A stretch of DNA of 64,000 nucleotides from Cherax quadricarinatus (Eukaryota > Arthropoda > Malacostraca > Decapoda > Parastacidae), in the NCBI RefSeq assembly GCF_038502225.1, contig NW_027196465.1:1-64000 (forward strand). The letters are read 5' to 3'. Position 1 is the first letter of the stretch, and each line of letters starts with the position of its first letter. Positions 33,544 to 45,406 of the stretch are shown piece after piece. The translations under genes and the position numbers were made by a program. The notes under the pieces are model-generated. The model had not been told where the DNA came from and ran no database searches. It saw nothing but the letters and a program-made list of their open reading frames with translations.

Positions 33544-36500
33544 CTGACATTGAACATCAATGGCTTGAGGTCTCAGAGAAAGTGTGAGTGGTTTAAGGAA
33601 TATTTGGTGCGTCATGATGTTGACATTGTGTTCTTGCAGGAACACAATTATAGACCGGGTTATGAGTTGAAGGTGGATGGGTATAATGTGTATGTTGAGC
33701 ATGCAGTCAGATTGAAAGGAGGTGTGGCCATTTTGGTGAAAGAAACTAGCCCGTTGGTTGTCAGGCATAGTGAGGGGGGAGAGGGGAGGGTGATTCGTGT
33801 GGATGGGTTATGGGGTCAGGTACAGATGACGTTGGTGTGTGTGTATGGCCCAGCAGAGGGAGATGTGAGGATAAAGAATAAATTCGTGAGGGACGTTCTG
33901 GTATATTATTTGCGTGGATTGCCGGGGGTTGCTGTGATAGGAGGTGACTGGAACTGTGTGATAAGGAGTAAGGATGTTGAACCAAGGGGGGCAGGGCATT
34001 GTTTGAGGATATTGGGAGAATTGTTATCCGGGGTAGGATTGACAGATGTTGAGGGAGGTGAGGTGGTGGAGCACACATTTATTAAGCGTGGGTATGCGGC
34101 TAGGCTCGATCGATTATACGTGCCCAGGACAGTCGTAATACATAGTGTGAGGGTAATGGACGTAGTATTTTCTGATCACAGGGGTGTTTTGGTGGATAGA
34201 GGTTGGGAGGGGTTGCCAAGAAGGTGTAAGGGGTTTTGGAAGTTGAATGTAAAGTTGTTGCAGGAAGAAGAGTCTCGACAGTCATTTGCTCAATTGTGGG
34301 AGGAGTTGGTGGCAGAGGCGCCTGGGAATAGTGAACTGGTTAGTTGGTGGGACTCTGTGGCGAAATCTCGTATTAAGGAATTTTATATTCGTAGTGGGAG
34401 GGAATATAACAGGTTGAAGTATGGGTACCAATCTTATCTTGAGGGGCAGTTGAGAGCTTGCTACGAGCGTGGGAGTGCTAGTTATCCTGTGGACGATATT
34501 GAGGGATTAAAGGAGCATATCAGGGATTTGCAAAATGAAAGATTTGATGGCGCGCGAGTTTTGGGTGGGCTGGAAGAGGTGTTATGGGGTGACAGGCCTT
34601 CGGCATGCGTGTTGAGGAGACAGCGTAAGAGAAGAGTGGCGACGGAGATGATGGGATTAACTTTTCATGTGGGGATGGAAGGGTATAGAGAGGGGCAGGT
34701 ATTAGTGACCGCAGAGGGTATGAGTGGTTATCTAGATGCATGGTTTAGGTCATATGCACAAAACGGAGGTATTCGAGATGAGGCTTTAAAGGAAATGGGA
34801 GGTTTCGTGCAATGTGAGATTGATGGTATAGATAGGGTAACATTAGAAGGTCCGATCATGGAAAGTGAAATTTCGCACGCTTTGTCTGGTGCAAGTTTAG
34901 GTAAGGCGCCAGGTGTAGATGGGTTGCCTAATGATTTTTACGTTAGGAATTGGGAAGTATTGAGAGGATTTTTAGTTAGGTTATTCAATGTAATGAAGGA
35001 TGATGGGGAAATGGGTGAGCAGCAAAGGACTGCTGTTGTGGTATTAGTTCCGAAAGGTGGACAGACTACGGTAGAGGATTACCGAGCAATATCGCGATTA
35101 TAAGTTATTTGCACGGATATTAGGGAATAGAATAAAAAAGGTGATAGATAACGTAATTGACAGAGGACAATATGGGGTACCGGGTAGGACAATGTATGAA
35201 GGGCATGGAGTTGGGGGGTGGGGGTGTGTTGGCATTGGATTGGCGATAGTGTGGAGAGGGATGCGTTATGGAGGTTCATGCGTTGGCAGGGATTCGGGAA
35301 GGAAATTATATCTTGGGCAAAAACATTGTATCAGGGAGCATCTATGAGAGTACAGGTTAATGGAAGGCTAGGTGTTAACATTCAGATGGGAAGGGGTTTG
35401 CGACAGGGTTGCCCTCTGTCGCAAATATTGTTTGCGTGTCTCCAGGATCCCTTTTATAGGGCAGTTAGGTGGAGTATCACAAGTGGAGGGGTTAGTAATG
35501 AACGAGAGGGTCGGCCGGGTATTGTGGGTTATGTGGATGACACAACTGTATTGGTGAGGGATGAGAAGGCTTTACACAAGGTAGGAAAGGTGGTAGATGT
35601 GTTTGGCGAGGCTACTGGGATGGAAATTAATGTGGCAAAGTCTAAGTATATGGACCTAGGCAATCACGTAAATAGAGGTGGGACTGTAGGGCGCGGGTGG
35701 AGTGTGGTGGATCAGCTATTGATTTGTGGGATAGTGTACGCTAAGAATGATAGGGTCGCACAAGAGGTAAATTCGATGTGCACCGTGGATGGGGTATTGA
35801 AAAGATTGGGTGGGTTGAGGACGGCGCAGCTAACGTTGCATCAGAGGGTCATTGTGACGAAAGTCCTGTTGTATAGTAAGACATGGCACGTGGTGGCAAT
35901 ATACCCACTGAGACGGCGAGAGGTGCAACGGTTGCAACATGGGATTTTCCGATTTATATGGGGATCGGGTTGTGACTGGCTAAGTAGAGGGGTGGTGATG
36001 CTTCCCGTTAGCCACGGGGGGCTGGGGCTTATACCTTTAGAAAAGCGTATGATGAGTGTGTATCTAAAACGCGGGTATTTGAGGGAGGTGGGGGCGAGAA
36101 GAGGGGGGCTAGAAAAACTGCGTATGGATATGCAACGTTGGTGGGGGGGTAAGGATTTAATGATTGGTGAGGCCATGTTGAGGGTTTTAATGACGGTGAG
36201 GGATCCGAAGCGCCTTAAAATGAGGATTCTTGATAGGGTGGGGGGCGGGTCTGTGGTGGCGGCAGTTGAGGGGGCATACCCCATGTATGCGTGGGGGAAT
36301 ATCTGGAAATGTTTACGGCAATTGCGTATTAAACCAGGTGTAAGGGAGGTAATGTTTAGGTTTCTACATGGAATCCTGCCGTCTGGTGTTGTGTTATTTA
36401 ATAGGAGACTAAGGGAGGGTGGGGAGTGCAAAGCGTGTGGATGTTCCGAGACTATTTTTCATGCGGTGTATTTTTATAATTGTTTAGAAGCTGTAAGGGT

Positions 36501-36813
36501 ATGGTTAGGTAGGGTAGTTAGGTTAGTGGGTGGGGAAGGGTTACAGGTGTTAAGGGTGTTAAGTTTAGATATAGGTGGGATGAGTCAGATGGTGGTAAAT
36601 GCGGTTGCGTATGTGGTCACTGATTTTATTTATACGTCTTGGGCTATGAGGGAGGTGGGTGTGGATGAAAGAATCAAGATGTTAGCGGCCACCATTTATA
36701 GAACTAAGTGTCGCAATAGGGATCTTTATGGGGGAAGGTGGGAGACAGTGTTTACTGAGGGATACCGGAGTTTTAAGTTAAAGGATTTACGGGATTTAAA
36801 TGTAAAGGGGTAG
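33544..36813 (+). pseudogene. Copy K ORF2: endonuclease + RT, two lesions
   Basis: Best-preserved endonuclease of the family: LNINGLRS, VFLQEHNY, IGGDWN, VFSDHRGVLVD. The frame is open to 35103 (517 residues), where a deletion removes the LMCG part of AISLMCGDYKL. A second deletion at about 35213-35255 removes part of the EHR segment and most of motif A (LDWRAAYDS becomes LDW-DS), with frame change. From 35218 it is open for 531 residues to TAG 36813: motif B GLRQGCPLSQILF, motif C YVDD, HGGLGLIPL, knuckle CKACGCSETIFHAVYFY (last Cys lost to Tyr). RT inactive. Confidence 0.87.
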
Positions 36814-38422
36814 CGACGGGCTAGTTTCTTGAGCGGAGATGTGTGGATGGCTTTTAAAGTGTGTGACTGGATTTGCACTGATACATTTATGCTTTTCCTG
36901 AGTAGTGAGTGTGGTGTGGGTGGTGTTTTTACACATGTGTTCCCTTTATGTTGTGAAAATTTGGGATAGTACATGTACGTAATGTATTGGAGCACTACAT
37001 CATTGTGTGTATACAAGGTGAATGAAAGGGTAGAATCTTAAAGTTTTTGTGTGTGTGAGAATGACTGTTCGTTATTGTGAGAGTGTCTTCAAAGATGTTA
37101 TAGAACGCACATACTACATGGTGTTACTAAGGTATGCCATATGACTGTATCGAATATGCTGTGATACAAAGTCCGGGGTTTCCCTTCTTGTAGGATGCAT
37201 TCTGTAAGACACAATTTCTGTATACCTGAAGGTTCGAAGTTTAAATAGCTGTAATGAGTAACGTGTAATGAGTAACGAGATTGTATTTTGGCACATAAGG
37301 CCTAACATATAATGTTTCAGCGGCCTGGTTAAGATTATATAGTACATGTCGGGTGACACTGTATGTGCAGGGTAGTGTTATATATTTTAAGTACACGCTG
37401 TTGGGTTTCCTTTGCTATTTTAATGTTTAAAGTCACATGTAAGAGTATATGAAAGGTAATATAAAAATGTATATTGATTTTGTGTAAATACACAATTTTA
37501 GATGACTTTGTTGGCTCAGGTATGCATATGAGTTCAAGTAGCAGTGTATATCATGTATTAATACTGGTATATGGTATATAGTGTATGAAGAAGTCTTGGG
37601 TGGATTGCACCCGTGTTGAGATATAGAGTATATTATCCTTGTATGCTAGGTAAAGTTTTCATAATTGTTACTTAGAGCAAGTAGTATCCTGCGCTCTTAT
37701 AGTATGTTATTGTTTTGTAGGTATTTGATGAGGGGAGGGGGGGTAACCTTTACTTCCAGAGCACATATGTACGACTTTATAAATGTACCTTTGGTGGGGG
37801 TGGATGTATAGGTTTTAATGGCATGTGGTGAGGTTTTTACCTTTAAGAATTGTTTTGTATATAAAACTTGGCATAAGATGTTAAAGTGTGCTGAAGTAGA
37901 TTCTCTGGATATGTTGTTGGTACACCTGTGTGAAGTTTCTTTTTCTTTTTTGATGGTGTATACGTATGTTGTACTTTAATTTTGTTGCTACATGTTGATT
38001 GGTTTAGTGTATTTTGAATAAAAGATTGAGTTTTTACTGAATGTAATTATTCAGTGTGTATATTGTAATTAGCAGATGGGAAGGGGTAAGAAGATTGTCT
38101 TCATTTTGTATTACTTCCACAGTTTTATTTTATTTTAAACTAATAATGCATTATACTTCTATCAGCTGCGTGAAGTGTAAATATTGGACATATTACTGCA
38201 TATTGCAATTTTTTTGTTATTGATGTCAAGCCTAACATTGTATAATCTTGTATTTAGCATAAGTGTTGAAGGATGAACTGTACAGGTGATGAGGGATTTT
38301 TTTATGTAAAACTTGCAGTGTGTTTAGACAATGAAGAATTTATGTTGTCTGTTGATGATCTGATACTGTATACTTTTATTTATTTAATGTATTGTATGTT
38401 TTAAATAAAATATAAAAAAAAA
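36814..38422 (+). other. 3' UTR and A-tail of copy K
   Basis: 1.6 kb GT/AT-rich noncoding tail. It is partly homologous, in antisense, to the B and J tails (for example the GCACTACATCATTGTGTG region) but longer. No coding signal. Confidence 0.75.
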
Positions 38423-38431
38423 ACAATAACT

Positions 38432-39388
38432 TACGGCAAGAACATAGCTACAAATAAACACACTAACAGGGTCATGAACTAACATATATAAACATTCAAT
38501 GACTCAAAACCTAACTTACATACAAATTTTACTTATAACATGACATATGACAAAGGCTCATTACAATTGAAAAGAATATATACGAGAAAATGTAACAATT
38601 ACTTCCAGCCTTCTCATTAATCAATAAACCAAAACCTAACATCATAATCCTACTAGAACATCTACATACTTATCCCTAACATTACAGCTTTACATATACC
38701 AAAATACAAATAAACATACAAAGAAGACAGCTTAGATCTCAAACCCGACTCATTACAGTTACAATAAACCCGTATACAAAAATCTCAGATTTATCTGTAT
38801 ACCATACAGCCAAAACTTACGTCAAGAACATAGCCATGAAAAACCAATATCAGGGTGCTGACAGTCTATAAGTACATCTTAACATACAAAAACCTAGAAC
38901 ATAACATAACCTAAAAAATACTTCATATGGCAAAGAACAATACCGTTGTATAATGCTATACAAAGTACATTGAAATGACAATTGAAACAAAGTAACGAAA
39001 GGGAACATACAATAAGCATGTGTTGAATACATATAAACCTACACATCACATACACCACAGTACTATCTTTGTATAACACCTTTGAGGACAAAAGGAGAAT
39101 CCAGACATACTTAGATCATGCCTTGTGTCACCTCAAACCATCAAACACACAAATACTGTGAGATGTACCCTCTCACACATTATACACACAATAATGTAGT
39201 GCAACAACACTACTTACATATTATATTCAATACCTTCTTAAAAACAATGTGAAAAACATATCTTACACAACTACCCAGACCAAACTCACATCACAACAGA
39301 AGCTTATTTATTATATTACCAAACATACCACACACGCTAACATCTATACACATTTCCATACTCAAGAAAACTAGCCCGCCGCAACCCC
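38432..39388 (-). other. 3' UTR of copy J (main part)
   Basis: Noncoding AT-rich tail of copy J, nearly collinear with 660-1641 of copy B. No gene seen. Confidence 0.7.
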
Positions 39389-40429
39389 TTACTTTACACT
39401 TAAATCTCTTAAATCCTTCAACCTAAATCTACGATAACCTTCAGTAAATGCTGTCTCCCATCTTCCCCCATAAAGATTCCTATTGCGGCACTTTGTTCTA
39501 TACATCGTGGCCCCTAACACTCTTATCCTTTCCTCGACTCCCACCTCCCTCATTGCCCAAGATATATAAATAAAATCAGTAACCACATACGCAGACCCTC
39601 ACATCTTCTAAACAAGTACAAAAGTACACAGCGTGAAATATAGTTTCCGGACATCCACACGCTTTGCACTCCCCACCCTCCCTTAATCTCCTATTAAATA
39701 ACACAACCCCAGACGGCAAGAGCCTATGCAAAAACTTAAACATAACCTCCCTGACACTTGGTTTTACACGTAGTTGTTGAAGACATTTCCATACAGAACC
39801 CCATGCATACATAGGGTATGCCCCCTCAACTGCCGCCACCACAGACCCACCCCCCACCCTCTCAAGAACCTTCAATTTAAGCTGTTTCGGATCCCTTACC
39901 TTCAGTAAAACTCGCAATATAGCCTCCCCAAACATTAAATCCCTACCCCTCCACCACCGTTGCATATCCATGTGCAGTCTTTCAAGGGCCCCCCGCTCAC
40001 CCCCTCCCTCACAAACCCCCTTTTCAGAAACACACTCAACATATGCTTCTCAAGAGGTATAAGCCCCAGCCCCCCCTGGCTAACGGGAAGCGACACCACC
40101 CCTCTACTTAGCCAGTCACAACCCGATCCCCATATAAATCTGAATACCCGCAGTTGCAACCGTTGCACCTCACACCGTCGTAACGGATATATTGCCACCA
40201 TGTGCCATAATTTGCTATACAACAGGATATTCGTGACTATAACCCTTTGATGCAACGTTAATTGCTCTGCCCTCAAACCTTCCTATCTTTTCAAAACTCC
40301 ATCCACGGTGCACCTCGAATTTGCCTCTTGTGCATCCCTATCATTCCGCATGTACACTACCCCACATATCAACAACTGATCTACCACATGCCACCCACCC
40401 TCAACAGTCTCACCATTATGTACGCTATC

Positions 40430-40506
40430 AAACCATACCCCCGGCCGGGATTGAACCCGCGGTCATAGAGTCTCAAAACTCCAGCCCTTCTCGTTAGCCA
40501 CTAGTC
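40430..40506 (-). mobile_element. tRNA-like SINE insertion in copy J ORF2
   Basis: 77 bp insert between two copies of ATGTACGCTATC (40418-40429, 40507-40518). Minus strand reads AGTGGCTAACGAG and GGTTCAATCCC as A- and B-box-like motifs. It has the same length, site and TSD as in copy B. Confidence 0.78.
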
Positions 40507-41884
40507 ATGTACGCTATCCCCTAGATCCAAATACTTGGACTTTACTACATTAATTTTCATCCCCGTAGCATCACCAAAAACGTCTATCACCCTTCCTACC
40601 TTATGTAAATCCCTCACATCCCTCACCAAGACAGTCGTATCATCCACGTAACCCACTATACCCACTTCCCCTTCTCGTGCAAAACCAACCCTCGCTCTCG
40701 CTATACTCAACCTAAGTGCCCTATAAAAGGGTTCCTGAAGACATGCAAACAAAATTTGCGACAGAGGGCATCCCTGTCGCAAACCCCTTCCCATCTGTAT
40801 GCTATCACCTAGTCGTCCATTAACCTGTATTCTCATAACTGCACCCAGATACAAAGTTTTTGCCCAAGAAACAATTTCCCTCCTGAAACCCAACCAACGC
40901 ATAAAACTCCATAATGCATCCCTTTCTACGCTATCATAAGCAGCTCTCCAATCCAGAGCCAAAACACCCCCTCCCCCATCCCCCCTATGCTCTATAAAAC
41001 TTCTAATAACTCCATGCCCTTCATACATTGATCTACCCGGTATGCCATATTGTCCTCTATCAATTACTTTACCTAAAACCTGTTTGATTCTGTTCCCTAA
41101 TACCCTTGCAAATAACTTATAATCACCGCACATAAGCAATATTGCACGGTAATCTTCTACCGTGGTCTGTCCACCCTTCGGCACTAATACAACAACAGCA
41201 GTCCTTTGCTGCTCACCCATTGCCCCATCTTCCTTCATTACATTGAACAATCTGACTAAAAATCTCCTCAATACTTCCCAGTTCTTAACATAAAAATCAT
41301 TAGGCAACCCGTCTACACCCGGTGCCTTACCTAAACTTGCACCTGCTATAGCTTGCCAAATTTCCCTTTCCGTAATCTGTCCTTCCAAAGTCTCCCTATC
41401 TATACCATCAAGCTCGCATTGCACATAACCACCCATTTCCCTTAAAGCATCATCTCGTATACCCACATGTTTTGCATATGACCTAAACCATGCATCAAGA
41501 TATCCACTCATATCTTCAGTCGACATCAATACCTGCCCTTCCCTATACCCTCCCATCCCCACATGAACAGTTAATCCCATCATCTCCGTCGCCGCTCTCC
41601 TCTAACGCTGTCCTCTCAATACACACGCCGATGGCCTATCACCCCATAACACCTCCAACCCCGCCAAAACGCGTGCACCATCAAATCTTTCATTTTGCAA
41701 ATCCCTAATGCTCTCCTTTAATCCCTCAATATCTCCCACCTTGTAACTAACCCTCCCACGTTCGTAGCAAGCTCTCAAGTGCCCCTCAAGATAAGATTGA
41801 AACCCATACTTTAACCTATTATATTCCCCCCGACTACGTACATAAAAATCCTTAATACCTGATTTCGCCACCGAGTCCCACCAT

Positions 41885-43354
41885 GTGTTAGGTAAGACAC
41901 ATATGCAACAGTTAGGTATCTTTATTTCGAAACGTTTCGCCTACACAGTAGGCTTCTTCAGTCGAGTACAGAAAAGTTGATAGAAGCAGAAGATACTTGA
42001 AGACGATGTAATCAGTCCATCACCCTTAAAGGTTTGAGGTGGTCAGTCCCTCAGTCTGGAGAAGAGCATTGTTCCGTTGTCTGAAACAATATGAAGTTGA
42101 AGTGACAGGATGGAGCTTTATATAGTGCCAGGAGGTGAGACGCAGGTCGCTTTGTGAGGGCAGGTCCCTCTCAAACTCAGCCGTTCTCACTAGTAGAGGT
42201 TGTCGCAGTTGATGGTCTGTACCAAGATACCCTTGTGTTGCAGTGTCTGACAGAATGAACATTAAAATGGTATAAAATACCGACAGATTGTTAGGTAAGA
42301 CACATATGCAACAGTTAGGTATCTTTATTTCGAAACGTTTCGCCTACACAGTAGGCTTCTTCAGTCGAGTACAGAAAAGTTGATAGAAGCAGAAGATACT
42401 TGAAGACGATGTAATCAGTCCATCACCCTTAAAGTTTTGAGGTGGTCAGTCCCTCAGTCTGGAGAAGAGCATTGTTCCTTTGTCTGAAACAATATGAAGT
42501 TGAAGTGACAGGATGGAGCTTTATATAGTGCCAGGAGGTGAGACGTAGGTTGCTTTGGGAGGGCAGGTCCCTCTCAACCTCAGCCGTTCTCACTAGTAGA
42601 GGTTGTCGAAGTAGATGGTCTGTACCAAGATACCCTTGTGTTGCAGTGTCTGACAGAATGAACATTAAAATGGTATAAAATACCGACAGATTGTTAGGTA
42701 AGACACATATGCAACAGTTAGGTATCTTTATTTCGAAACGTTTCGCCTACACAGTAGGCTTCTTCAGTCGAGTACAGAAAAGTTGATAGAAGCAGAAGAT
42801 ACTTGAAGACGATGTAATCAGTCCATCACCCTTAAAGTACTCGACTGAAGAAGCCTACTGTGTAGGCGAAACGTTTCGAAATAAAGATACCTAACTGTTG
42901 CATATGTGTCTTACCTAACAATCTGTCGGTATTTTATACCATTTTAATGTTCATTCTGTCAGACACTGCAACACAAGGGTATCTTGGTACAGACCATCTA
43001 CTTCGACAACCTCTACTAGTGAGAACGGCTGAGTTTGAGAGGGACCTGCCCTCCCAAAGCAACCTACGTCTCACCTCCTTGCACTATATAAAGCTCCATC
43101 CTGTCACTTCAACTTCATATTGTTTCAGACAACGGAACAATGCTCTTCTCCAGACTGAGGGACTGACCACCTCAAAACTTTAAGGGTGATGGACTGATTA
43201 CATCGTCTTCAAGTATCTTCTGCTTCTATCAACTTTTCTGTACTCGACTGAAGAAGCCTACTGTGTAGGCGAAACGTTTCGAAATAAAGATACCTAACTG
43301 TTGCATATGTGTCTTACCTAACAATCTGTCGGTATTTTATACCATTTTAATGTT
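41885..43354. mobile_element. Penelope-like 403 bp repeat block, tandem then inverted
   Basis: Flanked by a 12 bp TSD GAGTCCCACCAT (41873-41884, 43355-43366). Two complete 403 bp units start at TGTTAGG 41886 and 42289, a third begins at 42692 and breaks off at about 42838, and inverted unit sequence runs on to 43354. Each unit carries GAAGAAGCCTACTGTGTAGG, then CGAAACGTTTCG and AATAAAG, the signature of Penelope-like element termini. An internal TATATAAAG and a 78-codon reading frame are also present. Orientation of the first units is minus. Confidence 0.75.
42026..43183. other. Conserved 78-codon frames in the Penelope-like units
   Basis: Three near-identical small frames at 42026-42262 (-), 42429-42665 (-) and 42947-43183 (+), each starting MFILSDTATQGYLGTD. 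They differ at a handful of residues. No domain or signal peptide is recognisable; probably a chance frame in a repeat. Confidence 0.35.
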
Positions 43355-44157
43355 GAGTCCCACCATCTAACCAGATCACCATTCCCAGGCGCTTCTGCCT
43401 CCAACCCCTCCCAAAACTGTTTAAATGACTGTCTATATTCTTCTTCATGCAGCAACTTTACATTTAACTTCCAATACCCCCTACCCCTTCGTGGCAACCC
43501 CTCCCAACCCAAATCCACCATAACACCCCTATGATCAGAAAATACCACATCCAACACCCTCAACCTATGTATTACTACCCTTCTGGGGACGTACAAACGA
43601 TCGAGCCTAGCAGCATACCCACGCCTAATAAATGTATGCTCTACCTCCCCCCCCCCACAGATATCGATCAAACCCACCCCTGATAACAATTCTCCCAATA
43701 TTCCCATACAATGCCCCGCCCCCCTCGGTTCCACATCCTTACGCCTTATCACACAGTTCCAATCACCTGCTATCACGGCTACCCCTGTCAATCCACGCAC
43801 GTAGTAAACCAGCACGTCCCTCACAAATTTATTCTTTACGCGTATGTCACCCTCTGCCGGGCCATACACACACACCAACGTCATCTGTACCTGACCCCAT
43901 AATCCATCCACACGTATCACCCTCCCCCCACTCACAATGCCTGACAACCAACGGGCTAGTTTCCTTTACCAATATAGCCACACCGCCTTTCAATCTGACT
44001 GCATGTTCATCATACACCTTATATCCCTCCACCTTCAACTCATAACCATGTCTATAATTATGCTCCTGCAAGAACACAACGTCAACGCCATGATGCTCCA
44101 AAAACTCCCTAAACCACTCACACTTTCTCTGCAACCTCAAACCATTGATGTTCAATG

Positions 44158-45406
44158 TCAAGGACTTAAACCCGACAAAGAAGGTTTCCCTCTTGACACA
44201 ACCTTTTTGTCACCTGATCGCATCATTACACTCTTATCCCTCCCCCCCCTTTTTTGTGCACTCTTACTCGATCCCTGTCCCTGGGTGTCTTTTGAACCCC
44301 TCTGCGTGACATTCGCCCATGTTTTCTTCCCTGAACGTTGTGCGGGCGTAAGCACTTCATCTGAATTATAAAGCTCTGCTGCGCGCTTTCGCATCGTACC
44401 GTCGACCTGCATCTCGTCATCAAGCTCATCACCACGATGAACCTCAACCTCCACCATATTCACCGACAAGACAGCCTTGTCACACACCTTAGGACGAACT
44501 TCCTTCACCCCTCCGTCCTCCATAGTAGTCTCAAGATCCAGGACCATGCCTTCTTCCTGATAAGGCCCCGTGCCCAAAATATCCACAAGCGTCGTCCTTA
44601 TCGATGCTTCCTCCTTGCTATCATTCACTTCCGCGATGATCTCCTCCAATGCCTGAACCACGTCCAAGGAAGGGAAGGGTCCCCCGCTCGTAGCACCTGC
44701 CATCTTCTCTGCCTTCTCAACCTCCTCCCTCCATGACGCACTCTGCGCAGGCAGTGTCGAAACAGTCTGCTCTTGCTCCACTCTCCTCTCCTCTACGTTT
44801 CTTCGTTGTTGCAGGTCGTTGTCTCCACGACCTCTACCACATTGCGCTGCCAGGTGTTCATACAACCTGCACAAATGACAAATGCGTCGTTGCCCTGCAT
44901 ATGTCACAAATACCTGAGTTCTGAAATCGTCCATCACCACATACGACGGTATAGGATGTCGTATCGTCATCTTTGCAGAGTATGTACCCTCAGGTATCCC
45001 CATATACATACCAGCTGATCACCTTCCTGCAGTGACCGTGTGTACCGTCCCATATTTACTCATGGCAAACCTTATGTCAGATGCATCCGCCTCGAATGGC
45101 ACATTCCTGATCTTCACCCAAGTGAAGTAACTTGATACATCATGCATCCTCACCGTGACAGCATGATTCACAGTTATGGCCACTTCCTGAAACTTGTTCA
45201 CCACTGCCTCATACATGCTCGCCGAATTGAATTTTAGAAATATCCTCTTCGTGCCATTCAAGGCAAGTCCGCAGATCTCTTCAGTAGCTACGCCGTAGGT
45301 GTCTAATTATTGCTGGTAGAAGTAACTCCATAGACGGCCCCGTGATAGCTCCACTGGTTAATTCAATACAGACTGTATTAACCCGCCGGCGACAAGCCTG
45401 CGCCAT
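44158..45406 (-). pseudogene. Copy J ORF1 (broken)
   Basis: ATG at 45404-45406. A 2-nt deletion near 45303 shifts the frame; open again at 45019-45261 (TWVKIRNVPFEAD). A nonsense change Trp to TGA at about 45016-45018 (GRWSAG becomes GR*SAG) is followed by 283 open residues to 44158. The zinc knuckle reads ICHLCRLYEHLAAQC. The C-terminal AQRSGKKTWANV block is present. Confidence 0.83.

Larger units (their letters stand above)
32181..38422 (+). mobile_element. Full-length Tx1-like LINE copy K
   Basis: Plus-strand copy of 6.24 kb inserted antisense into the 3' UTR of J. Starts GATTCGTCTCTC and ends AAATAAAATATAAAAAAAAAA. The 5' UTR has a tandem duplication of a block containing AGGACGTGTGCTGCTGCTG (about 36 bp period, 32192-32250). 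It lacks the SINE seen in B and J, so it belongs to another sublineage. Confidence 0.88.
32172..38431. repeat. Target-site duplication flanking copy K
   Basis: ACAATAACT at 32172-32180 and 38423-38431. The uninterrupted version, ACAACAATAACTTACGGC, is present in copy B's 3' UTR at about 649-666, which proves the insertion point. Confidence 0.9.
39389..44161 (-). pseudogene. Copy J ORF2 (broken by deletions and insertions)
   Basis: Endonuclease at 43318-44161 (LTLNINGLRLQ, VFLQEHNYRHG, IAGDWN, FSDHRGVMVD) with a frame break near 43930. The Penelope-like block interrupts at 41885. The RT is at 40501-41583, 360 residues open: GKAPGVDGLPNDFY, VEDYRAILLMCGDYK, PGRSMYEGHG, motif A LALDWRAAYDSV, motif B GLRQGCPLSQILF, motif C YVDD. 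The SINE at 40430-40506 cuts the frame, then come 39935-40276, 39576-39971 and 39389-39586. Its RT is more intact than that of B, but ORF2 as a whole is dead. Confidence 0.85.

Noticed and set aside
41885..43354. CRISPR-like array
   Set aside because: Units are 403 bp, contiguous without spacers, partly inverted and flanked by a TSD in a eukaryotic genome.
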